Shown here piece after piece: positions 34,945 to 45,229 of a DNA stretch of 64,000 bases. Every line of letters starts with the position of its first letter. Position 1 is the first letter of the stretch. The notes below the pieces were generated by a model that did no database searches, had not been told where the DNA came from, and saw only the letters and a list, made by a program, of their open reading frames with translations. The stretch is from Tunturibacter gelidoferens (GTDB lineage: Bacteria; Acidobacteriota; Terriglobia; Terriglobales; Acidobacteriaceae): positions 1 through 64,000 of the forward strand of contig NZ_CP132938.1 in NCBI RefSeq assembly GCF_040358255.1, in the 5' to 3' direction. A program made the translations under genes and the position numbers.

Positions 34945-35081
34945 TTGAACTTAGGGTTCGGTTGCTGTAAGTGTTTCGACAGCGCTATAGCACGCCAGCA
35001 ATACTCTCGGCTTTTCGGGCGCAGAGGGCTTTATGCGCCGGAAGAAGATCGAGGGCTTTAATTTGCTTCTCAGCTCCTGTT

Positions 35082-36521
35082 CTAGTTAACGGGAAGCTGA
35101 GCGGAGTTCCAACCGCCTCCAAGCGCCATCTGCAACTGAGTGCTTGCGACAATTCTCCGGGAGACTAGAGAGGCAGCAGCTCTTTCATCTGTCAATTCGA
35201 TCGTCTGATTCGTCAGCACTTCCAGGTAGGGAGCGAGACCACGCTTGTAGCGAAGCGTGGAGAGTTCCGTGCTCTTTTTTGCTGCGTCTACGGCTCTGGC
35301 CTGGACCGATGCCTCTTGTTCCAACACTCGTAGCGCGGAGAGCTGGTCTTCTACATCCCGAAAGGCAGATAGCACCTGCTCGCGATAGAGAGCGGTGGCC
35401 TGCTCGCGTTGCGCAATTGCAAGGTCCATTTGAGCTCTTCTGCGACCAGCGTCGAATAGAATCTCGTTGGCGGAGGGGCCAGCGTTCCATTGCGTGCTGT
35501 CTGAGTTAAAGAGCTTGCTGATTGTGGAGCTCTGCACGCCGCCGCCTGCACCAAGAAAGATGGTGGGATAATAAGCGGACTTCGCAACGCCGATCAGAGC
35601 ATTCGCCGAGGCGACCCGACGTTCTGCGGCTGCAATGTCCGGCCGCCGCTCCAGCAGCTCCGATGGAACGCCGGTGGGGATAGCGGGCGGATCTCCAATG
35701 ATCGGACGCTCGGCGATGTGAAAACCTGTTGCGGGTTCCCCTATCAGAACAGCGATTGCGTGTTCGAACTGTTCGCGCTGCACTCCAATATCGATGAGCT
35801 GAGCCCGAGTCTCTTCCAACTGCGCCTTCGCCTGCTGGACATCACTATCCGAACTTAGTCCACCCTTCAGGCGGTCTTCCGTAAGCTGAAGTGCCTCGGT
35901 ATAGGCGTCAATCGTCGATCTTAGAAGTTGTAGCTGAAGGTCAAGTCCTCGGATCTGAAAGAAAGTGACAGCGAGTAGTCCCTGGAGGCTGAGCTGAGTG
36001 TTAGCGAGATCCGCAGATGTGGCCTGTGCATTGGCTGCGCTCGACTCAATCTGTCTGCGAATACCGCCCCATAGATCCGGCTCCCACGAGATGCTCAGCG
36101 GAATGAGAAAGTCCCAGTAGGTCGCGGCCGTGTTCACCGGTCTCAAAGGAGCGTTGTTTGAGATGCGATTTCGGGATGCGCCGGCGCCTAGCGATACAGT
36201 GGGGTAGAGCGAGGAACGATTTTCGCGAACAAGATCATGTGCCTGATCGTAAGCCTGGAGAGCGGCGGCAATGTTTTGGTTCGCGGTCGCACAACGCTGC
36301 TCAAGACTGTTGAGTTCATTATCCTGATAGACGGTCCACCACATTCCTCGATCTGCGCCGTCGGCTGGCTTCGCTGTAGACCAGTCACCGTTGTGGCCGT
36401 CGTCGGTATACGCGGGAGGAGCCGGCATAGCCGGAACCTTATAGTTCGGTCCAACTTTGCATCCGCCCAGCGCCAAGGCGCCAAGCAGCGCTCCTGCAAG
36501 CGATAAGCTGCGGACTTTCAT
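35082..36521 (-). CDS. RND efflux outer-membrane lipoprotein (TolC/NodT family)
   Basis: A 479-aa outer-membrane factor with a lipoprotein signal ending at the lipobox LGGC (residues about 18-21; MKVRSLSLAGALLGALALGG). Two OEP repeats show the typical signatures ISWEPDLWGGIRRQIESS, AQLEETRAQLIDIGVQREQF, VPSELLERRPDIAAAERRVA and RYKRGLAPYLEVL. It is the last gene of the adaptor-pump-outer membrane set (transcribed leftward), with an ATGA-type overlap with the adaptor gene. Confidence 0.93.
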   Translation of the reverse strand: MKVRSLSLAGALLGALALGGCKVGPNYKVPAMPAPPAYTDDGHNGDWSTAKPADGADRGMWWTVYQDNELNSLEQRCATANQNIAAALQAYDQAHDLVRENRSSLYPTVSLGAGASRNRISNNAPLRPVNTAATYWDFLIPLSISWEPDLWGGIRRQIESSAANAQATSADLANTQLSLQGLLAVTFFQIRGLDLQLQLLRSTIDAYTEALQLTEDRLKGGLSSDSDVQQAKAQLEETRAQLIDIGVQREQFEHAIAVLIGEPATGFHIAERPIIGDPPAIPTGVPSELLERRPDIAAAERRVASANALIGVAKSAYYPTIFLGAGGGVQSSTISKLFNSDSTQWNAGPSANEILFDAGRRRAQMDLAIAQREQATALYREQVLSAFRDVEDQLSALRVLEQEASVQARAVDAAKKSTELSTLRYKRGLAPYLEVLTNQTIELTDERAAASLVSRRIVASTQLQMALGGGWNSAQLPVN

Positions 36522-37816
36522 CGCTTCCCCTCCGCCGCCTGACTCTGATTGTTGCTGTTATTGACGACTCGAACTTCTTCTCCGTCGATGAGCGAATCGG
36601 GCGGGTTGCCGATGATGGATTCGCCGGGCTTGAGGCCAGCTAAAATTTCGACAGTCGTTCCGTAGTCACGACCTGGCGTTACGCGCGCCATGTGAACGTG
36701 ATGATTTGCATCCACGGTCGCAACACGCAATCCGTCCGGTTCCAGAATCATCGCACTTACCGGGACTATAAGAGCGGGTGCGTCGCTCGACACACTTAGA
36801 TGCACCTCTGTGTAGCTGCCCGGAAGGAGCTCACCCGAGCGATTGTCCACATCCACCTCAGCCAAAAGGGTTCGCGTTGCAGGATCAACGGCGTCGGACG
36901 AACGCACCAGCTTGCCTTGAAAGGTGCGACCAGGGTATTGCGGGAGAGTCAACTTCGCGATCGTTCCATTCTTTGCGTCAGGCGAATAAATCTGCGGGAC
37001 ATTGATAAACACACGGAGGGTGCGGACGGCGGATATGTCGAAGATCTCTTTATTTCCCGAAACTGTCCCAGCTCCCGCCGTCGTGGTGCTGCCGGTAGCT
37101 GAGATGAGCTGCCCTGTATCGATGTTGCGAGCGGTGATCACACCATCGAAGGGCGCCACGATACGTTCGAAAGATACGAGCTCCTCCAATCGCTGCACGT
37201 TTGCTTCTGAGGAAGCTACCTGCGTGTTCCTCGCCTCCAATGCCTGGACGGCGTTGTCTGTGTCCTGCTGAGAGACTGCGTTGCGACCGATCAAGTCGTT
37301 GTAACGATCCGCCGTTACCTTCGCGATGCCAGCGTTGCTCTTTGCTGTAGCGAGATCTGCCTTCGCGGAGGCGAGTTCTTGATCGAGCTCAGGAGTTTCA
37401 ATCACGGCAAGTAACTCGCCTTTGCGCACAGGCGTTCCAATGTCGTGATACCAGGCCTTTACATAGCCGGTTGTTCGCGCGTAGATCGGCGCCAGTGTAA
37501 AGGCCTGAATGTTGCCTGGAAGCACGATCTCGCGGGCATTTTGCTGCATCACCGGTTGCTCCAACGTCACGGGAGGGGCAGAAGTATTGTCGGTGTACTT
37601 CGTCAATTCGGCGCTTGCATGTTTGCGCGTGATGATGCCAAAGACTGCCACGACCACCGCTACCACCAGCGCAATCACGACAATGGATAGCAAGGATCCG
37701 CGCGAAACCTTCGGCGGCTCGTGGCTTGTCTGCTGAGAGTCGCGCCGGGCCGGTTGTTCTTCACCTACGCCTCGGTCTCGATTTACTTCTGATGTCCTCT
37801 GCTCTTCGGGGTTCAT
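36518..37816 (-). CDS. RND efflux periplasmic adaptor (membrane fusion protein)
   Basis: A 432-aa adaptor with one N-terminal membrane helix (about 43-62, LLSIVVIALVVAVVVAVFGI) after a charged cytosolic tail. Lipoyl/barrel-sandwich and hairpin domains follow (IYARTTGYVKAWYHDIGTPV, FERIVAPFDGVITARNID) and then the beta-barrel domain. The ATG at 37816 has GGAGAG 6 nt upstream; the in-frame start at 37855 lacks one. It links the inner-membrane pump to the TolC-like protein. It overlaps the outer-membrane factor gene by 4 nt. Confidence 0.93.
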   Translation of the reverse strand: MNPEEQRTSEVNRDRGVGEEQPARRDSQQTSHEPPKVSRGSLLSIVVIALVVAVVVAVFGIITRKHASAELTKYTDNTSAPPVTLEQPVMQQNAREIVLPGNIQAFTLAPIYARTTGYVKAWYHDIGTPVRKGELLAVIETPELDQELASAKADLATAKSNAGIAKVTADRYNDLIGRNAVSQQDTDNAVQALEARNTQVASSEANVQRLEELVSFERIVAPFDGVITARNIDTGQLISATGSTTTAGAGTVSGNKEIFDISAVRTLRVFINVPQIYSPDAKNGTIAKLTLPQYPGRTFQGKLVRSSDAVDPATRTLLAEVDVDNRSGELLPGSYTEVHLSVSSDAPALIVPVSAMILEPDGLRVATVDANHHVHMARVTPGRDYGTTVEILAGLKPGESIIGNPPDSLIDGEEVRVVNNSNNQSQAAEGKR

Positions 37817-37880
37817 TGCCATCTCTCCAAATGCGCTGCGGGCGCGACGTTCCATAGGTTAAATGATCCTAAAATACTCA

Positions 37881-40800
37881 TTACTCTTCCTCCGCTTCTT
37901 GTGGTACGGGAGGGGGATCATTTCGATGCATAAACGAAAAGAAGACCGGAACGAAGGTTAGCGTTCCAAAGGTGGCTAGTAAGAGTCCACCAATGACTGC
38001 GCGGCCTAGCGGCGCGTTCTGTTCGCCACCGTCGCCCAGTCCGAGGGCCATTGGAACCATACCGATGATCATTGCAAGGGCCGTCATAATGACTGGGCGG
38101 AACCGCGTGAAACCGGCTGAGAGGGCGGCGTCCAGAGCGCTCATGCCCAGGTCCATCTGCTCCTTCGCGAAGCTGACTACGAGAATCGAGTTCGCCGTCG
38201 CCACACCCACGCACATGATGGCGCCAGTCAATGCAGGGACGCTGATGTGCGTGCCGGTTAGAAACAGTAGCCACACGATTCCGGCTAGAGCTCCGGGTAA
38301 CGCAGCAATGATGATGAATGGGTCGAGCCAGCTCTGGAAGTTCACCACGATCAGCGCGTAGACCAGCACGATCGAAAACAAGAGTCCATAGACCAACCCC
38401 GTGAAAGAGGTGTGCATCGTCTGAATCTGCCCACGGACATAGATCTCGGTACCACGAGGTAGCTTGCTTTTGCTGTCTTTGACCATCTGTTCAATTCTGG
38501 TCGAAACGCTTGCGAGATCTGTCCCTTCAACCGAACCATAGATATCGATTACGGGACGGGCGTTGTAGTGGCTTACCGTTCCTTGTTCGGCCCCTCTTCG
38601 AATCGAGGCTAGATTTCCAAGAATTTGAGGTTGCTGCGTCGATCCATTTGTCGCAATCGGAAAGTTTTCAAGCTGCTGAAGACTTTGAACGTTGTACTGC
38701 GGGGTCTGCACTGCGATGTTGTAACTGACGTGATTTTGCGGATTGAGATAGAACGTCGGATTAGTCTGGAAGCTGCCGCTAAGGCTGGTGAGCACACTGA
38801 CTGCCACGTCACGCTGGCTGTAACCCACCTGTTGCGCGCGAGTGCGGTCGACGTCGATCGTCCATATTGGAAGATTGAACGGCTGTTGAATTCGCAGGTC
38901 CGTTGTCCCAGGGATGTGACTGATCTGCTGCATCATCTGTTCGGCCACTACGCGATTTTGCGCGACTTGCTGTCCAACAACCTGAATGTCAACTTGTGCC
39001 GGCAGACCGAAGTTTAGAATTTGGCTGACCATGTCCGTCGGCAGATAGTAGAACTCAGTACCTGGAAACTGCTGGGTAAGCTTGTCGCGCAGTTCATGTG
39101 TGTACTCGGCTGTTGGGTGATGCTTCTCGTCGAGCGAGACAAGAATGTCTGCGTCTGCGGTACCGACGGGAGCGGAGTTTGAGTAAGAGAGATTCAGGCC
39201 GGAGTACGGGATACCGATGTTGTCGATAACAGAGGCCAACTCTTTGGCAGGGATCTCCTTGCGGATTACATCTTCGATCTGGTCGCACAGTCTCGCTGTG
39301 TCTTCGATTCGCGTTCCGGTGTGTGCACGAACATGTAACTTGAACTGTCCTCCATCCACCGAGGGGAAAAAGTCCTGTCCCAGCCATGGATACAGAAGCA
39401 CCAGAGAGGCCACCCAGAAAGCTCCGATCGACAGAAGGAATATGACTCGATATTCCAGGCAGAAGCTCAACAGACCGTGGTACCAATTGCGCAGTTTTTC
39501 GAAGTACTTCTCAAAGGTGAGTTGGAAGCGAACCAACGGATTGCGGCTGACATGCGTTGATTGTCCCTCTTGATGCGGCTTCAAAAGGTACTTTGCCATC
39601 GTCGGGACAATAGTTCGCGACAGGAAGTACGACGCGAGCATTGCAAAGACAACCGCCTCGGCCAGAGGGACGAAGAGGTATCGCGCGACCCCTCCGAGTA
39701 AAAACATGGGGACGAAGACGATGCAGATTGAAATTGTCGAGACAAAAGCTGGGACTGCAATCTGAGCGGCACCGTCGAGAATTGCCTGTTCGACTTCCTT
39801 GCCCTCCTCAAGATTTCGATTGATATTTTCGATCTCGACGGTTGCGTCGTCTACAAGAATACCGACCGCCAACGCTAACCCGCCGAGCGTCATGATATTG
39901 ATCGTTTCGCCGAGCGCGGCCAACATCAACAGAGAACAGATGACCGACAAGGGGATGGAGACCGCGATAATAATGGTGGAACGCCAACTGCCGAGAAACA
40001 GCAAGATCATCGCGGCTGTAAGACATGCAGCGATGATCGCTTCGCGAACCACCCCGCTAATTGCTCCTCGAACGAAGACCGATTGATCGGCAATGGGCTG
40101 CATTTTCAGCGCTGGAGGCAACTGGGCTGCGATGAGGGGGATTTGGGCTCGCACGTCCGAGATAATTTGCAAGGTCGAAGCGTTGCCCGTCTTTTGAATT
40201 GTCATCAACGAAGCGCGCTGCCCATCTACACGAACGATGTTCGTCTGCGGAGGAAATCCGTCACGGACATTTCCTATGTCACGGATGTAGATAGTCGCGC
40301 CGTTTACCGTCTTTATGGGCAGATTATTCAACGCTGCAATCGAACTTGGTGCGCTGTTGGTTTCCACCTGATAGTCGACGTGCCCCATCTTCATGTCGCC
40401 GGCCGGCAGAATAATATTCTGGGTAGATACGGTGTTGACGATATCGGAAGCGGAAAGCCCATAGGCTTGCAGTTTTTGCGTGTCGACGTCCACCTGTATC
40501 TGGCGTTGCTTGCCTCCATAGGGAAATGGCGTCGAAGCACCCTGAACGGTGGCCAGCTGCGTGCGGATGAAGTTAGCGCCGAAATCATAGAGCTGCTGTT
40601 CGCTAAGACCAGGTCCTGACAAGCCAAGCTGCAAAACGGGAACACTTGACGCACTGTATTGGATTACCAACGGAGGCGTCGTACCCTGCGGATACTGGCG
40701 AAGCGCCGTCTGCGAGACTGCGGTGACCTGTGCCACCGCCTGAGAGATGTTTACCGATGGTTGGAAAAAAATTTTTACTACAGAAACACCGTTCAACGTC

Positions 40801-41051
40801 TGCGATTCAGTGTGATCGATGTCGTTTACCACGGTAGTAAGGTTTCGCTCGAATGGCAGCACAATTCGATCGCTCAGTTGCTCAGGCGACAGTCCCGCAT
40901 AATTCCATACGACGGACACGACCGGGATATCAATGTTCGGAAAGATATCGACCGGCGTCCGCAGCATGACTACGGGCCCGATGATAAACAAGAGCAGCGA
41001 CAGAACAACAAAGGTGTAAGGTCTCCTAAGCGCGAGACGAACGATCCACAT
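37881..41051 (-). CDS. RND-type efflux pump, inner-membrane permease
   Basis: A 1056-aa AcrB/MexB-superfamily permease with the expected twelve helices and two large periplasmic loops. Landmarks: LALRRPYTFVVLSLLLFIIG at helix 1, the helix-4 proton-relay segment LALAVGILVDDATVEIENIN with adjacent Asp residues, and FTRFRPVIMTALAMIIGMVP near helix 11. Start: the ATG at 41051 has GGAG 5 nt upstream; the TTG before it is also in frame. Substrate range cannot be read from sequence; HAE-1-type drug export is most likely given the TetR gene upstream. Confidence 0.94.
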   Translation of the reverse strand: MWIVRLALRRPYTFVVLSLLLFIIGPVVMLRTPVDIFPNIDIPVVSVVWNYAGLSPEQLSDRIVLPFERNLTTVVNDIDHTESQTLNGVSVVKIFFQPSVNISQAVAQVTAVSQTALRQYPQGTTPPLVIQYSASSVPVLQLGLSGPGLSEQQLYDFGANFIRTQLATVQGASTPFPYGGKQRQIQVDVDTQKLQAYGLSASDIVNTVSTQNIILPAGDMKMGHVDYQVETNSAPSSIAALNNLPIKTVNGATIYIRDIGNVRDGFPPQTNIVRVDGQRASLMTIQKTGNASTLQIISDVRAQIPLIAAQLPPALKMQPIADQSVFVRGAISGVVREAIIAACLTAAMILLFLGSWRSTIIIAVSIPLSVICSLLMLAALGETINIMTLGGLALAVGILVDDATVEIENINRNLEEGKEVEQAILDGAAQIAVPAFVSTISICIVFVPMFLLGGVARYLFVPLAEAVVFAMLASYFLSRTIVPTMAKYLLKPHQEGQSTHVSRNPLVRFQLTFEKYFEKLRNWYHGLLSFCLEYRVIFLLSIGAFWVASLVLLYPWLGQDFFPSVDGGQFKLHVRAHTGTRIEDTARLCDQIEDVIRKEIPAKELASVIDNIGIPYSGLNLSYSNSAPVGTADADILVSLDEKHHPTAEYTHELRDKLTQQFPGTEFYYLPTDMVSQILNFGLPAQVDIQVVGQQVAQNRVVAEQMMQQISHIPGTTDLRIQQPFNLPIWTIDVDRTRAQQVGYSQRDVAVSVLTSLSGSFQTNPTFYLNPQNHVSYNIAVQTPQYNVQSLQQLENFPIATNGSTQQPQILGNLASIRRGAEQGTVSHYNARPVIDIYGSVEGTDLASVSTRIEQMVKDSKSKLPRGTEIYVRGQIQTMHTSFTGLVYGLLFSIVLVYALIVVNFQSWLDPFIIIAALPGALAGIVWLLFLTGTHISVPALTGAIMCVGVATANSILVVSFAKEQMDLGMSALDAALSAGFTRFRPVIMTALAMIIGMVPMALGLGDGGEQNAPLGRAVIGGLLLATFGTLTFVPVFFSFMHRNDPPPVPQEAEEE

Positions 41052-41183
41052 CAAAGCTCCTTGGGACGATACTTTCTTATTTCGCCGGAGGCTCCATAAG
41101 AGATGTCAGTGTAGAAACAGCCTCGTTTGAATCATGTAAAACCAAGCGTTTAGAAATAAGATGCCGCGGCGGCAGAACAAGAC

Positions 41184-41855
41184 TCAAAGTTGCCCATTAC
41201 GGCGTTTTACAAGAGAGCCGGCCTTCTTCGGGGGGCGCTGATAATCAAGTCGCCTTAAACCTCCGAATACAGCTTCCACCATGGCCTCGGACTCTGAGTC
41301 ATTTAAGGAGCCGTGGCCGGCGAGCAATCGAAAAATAGTGGGCCCATAAATCAGGTCTAGAACAATCTCCCCGTCAACAGCGCTGCGAATCTCCCCACGG
41401 TCCACGCCGCGCCGCCACATGACACGCGCAGCATCTCTCCGGGCGTAGAGGAAGCGTTCTCGAAATGATGCCAGAAATCCCGGGTCACTCTGACCTTCCG
41501 CAATAAACTGACAGAAAAGCCGCCCCAACGTAGAGGTGTAAAAAGCGGTCAATGACTTCAATTGCTCTGTAAAATCTTCCTCTGCCGAACCTGTATTCGG
41601 CGTTGCAACTCGTTCTGTCATTCCGGCCAGATAAGCGTCGAGGGCCACCATGCTTTTGTTACGCCACCACTTGTAGATCGTGGCCTTACTAACACCAGCC
41701 CGCTTTGCGATCGCGTCTGATGTCACTTTGCGGAGTGACTCGCGCTCCAACAGCTGAAGGGTCGCCTTCAGAATGGCCGCCTTTGCCTCGAGACTGCGGT
41801 GCCGCCCGCGCCTTCTTGGCTCCTCCGCATATTCCAGGGTTTGCTGTTTTCGCAT
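41184..41855 (-). CDS. TetR-family repressor of the efflux operon (inferred)
   Basis: A 223-aa regulator. The N-terminal helix-turn-helix reads KVTSDAIAKRAGVSKATIYK followed by WWRNKSMVALDAYLAG, and the C-terminal helical ligand domain is of the TetR_C type (FCQFIAEGQSDPGFLASFRE). The ATG at 41855 is placed just before the basic arm (RRRGRHRSLEAKAAIL); upstream in-frame residues are Cys-rich and not family-like. It lies directly upstream of the RND genes on the same strand (132-nt gap), so it probably controls them and itself. Confidence 0.92.
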   Translation of the reverse strand: MRKQQTLEYAEEPRRRGRHRSLEAKAAILKATLQLLERESLRKVTSDAIAKRAGVSKATIYKWWRNKSMVALDAYLAGMTERVATPNTGSAEEDFTEQLKSLTAFYTSTLGRLFCQFIAEGQSDPGFLASFRERFLYARRDAARVMWRRGVDRGEIRSAVDGEIVLDLIYGPTIFRLLAGHGSLNDSESEAMVEAVFGGLRRLDYQRPPKKAGSLVKRRNGQL

Positions 41856-41963
41856 TCGTCTATTCTCAACAGAAAATAAGCAGGTCACACAAGTGCAGAA
41901 GTGAATCAAATATTCCGTGATCGCAAATTGAACGTTAGAGTCAGAGTCTGCAATGATTCTGAA

Positions 41964-41977
41964 ACTGTACGTTCAGT
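41964..41977. promoter_or_regulatory. Palindromic operator candidate upstream of the tetR-like gene
   Basis: ACTGTACGTTCAGT is a 14-bp palindrome (ACTG-n-ACGT-n-CAGT) about 110 nt before the TetR start. On the minus strand it overlaps a TATACT hexamer that could be the -10 of the regulator gene. It fits an autoregulatory TetR site. The rest of 41856-42163 shows nothing else recognisable. Confidence 0.45.
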
Positions 41978-42163
41978 ATAGTTATTAAGAGTCGATTTAT
42001 CGAATGATCGACTTTGTCTTTAGAGATTGTTCTGCTAATTTTTGAGTAACAGGCGATTTTAGAACCATTTACGCATCACGACCTGCCCGCAGCGCCCGAA
42101 GAATCTGGGCTTCGGGGACTTGCAAGAGGAGTTGGTTATCCGATATGACGACGCTAAACCATT

Positions 42164-43078
42164 TTAAACGGTCAGCTTTTTCATGTAGTCGGCGTCGATC
42201 TTAAGTGCATCCAGCGGCGGGATGTCATACGCCTCCTGCTCAACAAAATAATGCTTGATGGTTGCCCTTTTCGCTGCCTCAAAAACTGGACGATAATCCA
42301 GGGTTCCCTTGCCTAATTCAGCGGCGGGAGGCGGCTCCATGACAGATGCTGGCTTGTCGGTGTGCTTGAAGTCTTTGACGTGAAGCATGGAGATTCGAGA
42401 AGGATAGCGCTGGAGATAGTCCACCGGGTTGGCACCTCCAACGATGACCCATCCGCAGTCCAGCTCGAAGGTCACGAGTTCAGGATCGGTCAGGCGAATC
42501 ATTTCATCGAGTGGGACAACACCATCTTGTTTACCAAACTCCATCGTATGGTTGTGATAACCGAATTTCATGCCGGCGGCCTTCAGCTTTTCGCCAAACT
42601 TGTTGAACTGATCCGCGTTCCACCGATAGTCCTCCAGGGTGAAGGAACGAATCATTGCGGGATAAGACATATCTTTCAGCCGTGATGGATCTTTGATGCC
42701 AGGGAAGGCGCAGATAATGTACTGCACGCCAATCTCTTTGTTGAAGGCAACAATCTTATCGAAGTCTTTACTGAGACTTGAGTAGGGATAGTGGGCGCTA
42801 ACGCATCTGAGACCGGCCGCCGACATCGCACTCTTGACTTGTTCGGGTGAGTGGTCAAAGTAGCCAGCCGCCTCAACCTCCTGATAACCGAGCGAGGCGA
42901 GCTGTCTGAGCGTTCCCTCGTAGTCTTTCGCGAGCATCTCGCGGACGGAGTAGAGCTGGAGGCCGATAGGCAGGCCAAAGGGGGATGCCAATAATCGATC
43001 ACACTTGAGAAGGGAGGCGCTGTAGGCAGCCGCGGCGGTGGCAGTCTGGAGGAAGTTTCGACGCGTGTAATGGGTCAT
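42164..43078 (-). CDS. Tat-exported sugar phosphate isomerase/epimerase-like protein
   Basis: A 304-aa xylose-isomerase-like TIM barrel with a twin-arginine signal (YTRRNFLQTATAAAAYSASL). Family positions: FGLPIGLQLYSVREML at strand 1, RCVSAHYPYSSL, KFGYHNHTMEFGKQDG (metal H/E region), FELDCGWVIVGGANPVDYL and MLHVKDFKH. ATG at 43078 with AAGGA 5 nt upstream; a GTG at 43093 is in frame but has no Shine-Dalgarno. Exported members of this fold are common in Acidobacteria and Bacteroidetes near sugar catabolic genes (for example 3-keto-glycoside lyases/epimerases); the substrate here is unknown. Confidence 0.87.
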   Translation of the reverse strand: MTHYTRRNFLQTATAAAAYSASLLKCDRLLASPFGLPIGLQLYSVREMLAKDYEGTLRQLASLGYQEVEAAGYFDHSPEQVKSAMSAAGLRCVSAHYPYSSLSKDFDKIVAFNKEIGVQYIICAFPGIKDPSRLKDMSYPAMIRSFTLEDYRWNADQFNKFGEKLKAAGMKFGYHNHTMEFGKQDGVVPLDEMIRLTDPELVTFELDCGWVIVGGANPVDYLQRYPSRISMLHVKDFKHTDKPASVMEPPPAAELGKGTLDYRPVFEAAKRATIKHYFVEQEAYDIPPLDALKIDADYMKKLTV

Positions 43079-43646
43079 TGGGATCCTTTTCACCTGGAGG
43101 AACTGTGGTTAGGTCTAATCGTTAGATCGTTTCCGCCCGGAGATTGGCTCGGCTGCGGTGGCGCTACGATCAGCAACGACCACAGTACATCAATAGGTGA
43201 CTTTCCTGGTAATACTCGCGAGGGTGACGGCGGGCGAATCGATTACATCGGAGAGGTACTCACTCCGGAGGGTGAATGATCGCCCCCGAGATTGATCCCT
43301 CTTTTCCGAATAGGTACCAAAAGATCAGCGACCGACCCCTCGTCCCACCCCGAGGGTCTCGACCGCGAAAGAAGATTACAGAAAGACGGGAGAAGAGCGG
43401 CAGCCGCGGATCTCCCGGCCTAGATTCTCTTGTTACTGTGGAACAGAACATCGTCACTGGTGATGAGTAACTTCCTCCAAGTAGAGACTGCGCCCTGCAG
43501 AGGCCGGAACTGTCAGGAGCCTGCCTGGGTCTATCAACGACGTTATGGAGGCGCGAGAGAGATTACCAGTGCCACGTGGCGAAATATTCCTATAGCCAAA
43601 AGCGCTGGCGAATCGCGGCACAGCTCTGGATCGCGCCGAGGTTCTG
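43079..43646. other. Gene-free 568-bp interval
   Basis: No convincing coding frame, RNA gene or strong repeat is seen. Short frames on both strands are arginine- and proline-rich and look like chance frames. It may contain the promoter of the TIM-barrel gene at its left end. Confidence 0.5.
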
Positions 43647-45125
43647 TTACGAGAGAAACGCGCCAGCCACGCGTTCCGCTGCGAGAATCAATTGATTCTC
43701 GCTCAGAGCCGCAAATGCAAAGACGAATTGCACGTGACCGGCACGCTCTACCGCAGAACATGCCGGCCAATAGACGCGCTCTAACCGAACCCCGGCGGCA
43801 AGCGCGCGCCCGAAGGCCTCTTCTTCAGAGAGGTCAATCTGGAAATCAGCCAGGAAGTGCATGCCCGCATGGTCTCCGTAGACCGTGACTCTGCGTCCGA
43901 AGTGTTTTTGCAACGATTCGACCAGGAGGGCACGCCGGTTGCGGTAGATGATCCGCATCTTTCTGACATAGGGTTCAAGATGTCCCTCGGTAAGAAAGTC
44001 TGTGAGGATGCGTTGATCAATCGAAGAACTCTGCAAATCACAGAGCAGTTTGCCGCCGGTGAATACGTCCTGAAAAGCACGGGGAACGACGAGATAGCCC
44101 AGTCTTAATGTGGGGAATAAGAGTTTGGAAAAGGTTCCGACATAGAGGACCGGAGCGTCGGGCACCATTCCCTGTATGGAGGGGAGAGGCCTTTCGTTGT
44201 ATCGATACTCGCTATCGTAGTCGTCCTCCAGAATGAGTGCGCCTGCTTGTCTTGCCCATGCCAATAAGTCCATACGACGTGCGATCGAAAGCGAGACGCC
44301 CCGGGGATACTGGTGCGAAGGCGTCACGTAGACGAGCTTGACAGCTTTGTCGCGGTGCTTTTTGAGCTGCGAGACTTGCATACCGTTCCGGTCGACTGGA
44401 ATCGGCAAGATGTTGGCTCCCTGGGAGTCGAAGATTCGTCCTGCAAATCGATAACCCGGGGCCTCCATCGCAACGCAGTCGGATTGATCCAGAAAGATTC
44501 TTGCGGCGAGGTAAAGTGCCTGCTGAGATCCGCTGGTGATGATGATCTGATTTGGATCGCAGACGACGGCGCGGGACATGCGCAGATAGTGGGCGACGGC
44601 TGTTCGCAATTCGGTACTGCCGTTGAACTCCTGGGTATATTGCAGGAGTTTTGGAGGGTCCTCCTGCATGCGTCGAACCCACAGCCTAGTCCAAAGCTTT
44701 CGAGGAAATGCGGTTACATCCGGTCCGTGAGAGTCCAGGCGAAGCATCTCGGGTGGATTGGGCGGCCGGATTGGGGCGTCGATGATCCCGCCGTAGCGGG
44801 AGAGTCGTACTGGGGGATAACTCTCGACCTGCGGATCGATTTCGACTGTCACCCCGGACGCGTACATGTCCGTCTCCGGCAGAGACGAACAGACAAAGGT
44901 TCCCGACCCACGCCGGGTTTCAAGATATCCCTCCGAGACCAATCGCTCGTAACATTCGGTGACGGTGATTCGCGAGACGCCAAGAGATGAGGCGAGAGCG
45001 CGCGAGGCAGGTAGTTTGGTCCCTGCTTCGAACCTTCCTCCGACGATCCCGCCACGCAGGCCGTCGTAGATCTGGCGATAGAGGGCTATCGGCGAGACGG
45101 GATCGAGATTGAGGGCTACTTCCAT
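43647..45125 (-). CDS. MocR/PdxR-type regulator (GntR winged helix fused to aminotransferase-like domain)
   Basis: A 492-aa fusion. The N-terminal GntR winged helix (about 10-80; GTKLPASRALASSLGVSRIT, RRGSGTFV) is followed by a fold-type-I PLP domain. PLP-site landmarks: TSGSQQALYLAARIFLDQSD, YVTPSHQYPRG, ILEDDYDSEYRY and the Schiff-base lysine in GTFSKLLFPTLRLGYL. Such proteins usually control PLP, GABA or taurine metabolism genes placed divergently; here nothing divergent is next to it, only the Cys/His gene and repeat copy B upstream on the same strand. The target is unknown. Confidence 0.93.
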   Translation of the reverse strand: MEVALNLDPVSPIALYRQIYDGLRGGIVGGRFEAGTKLPASRALASSLGVSRITVTECYERLVSEGYLETRRGSGTFVCSSLPETDMYASGVTVEIDPQVESYPPVRLSRYGGIIDAPIRPPNPPEMLRLDSHGPDVTAFPRKLWTRLWVRRMQEDPPKLLQYTQEFNGSTELRTAVAHYLRMSRAVVCDPNQIIITSGSQQALYLAARIFLDQSDCVAMEAPGYRFAGRIFDSQGANILPIPVDRNGMQVSQLKKHRDKAVKLVYVTPSHQYPRGVSLSIARRMDLLAWARQAGALILEDDYDSEYRYNERPLPSIQGMVPDAPVLYVGTFSKLLFPTLRLGYLVVPRAFQDVFTGGKLLCDLQSSSIDQRILTDFLTEGHLEPYVRKMRIIYRNRRALLVESLQKHFGRRVTVYGDHAGMHFLADFQIDLSEEEAFGRALAAGVRLERVYWPACSAVERAGHVQFVFAFAALSENQLILAAERVAGAFLS

Positions 45126-45229
45126 GGCATCAGACTATATGTTTTACGTTCCGGGCTTAACGCTTGTTCCCGGGGATGTTGGCCTCGCGAACCATATCTC
45201 CAATCATTGGCTTTATCGATTGGACGGAT

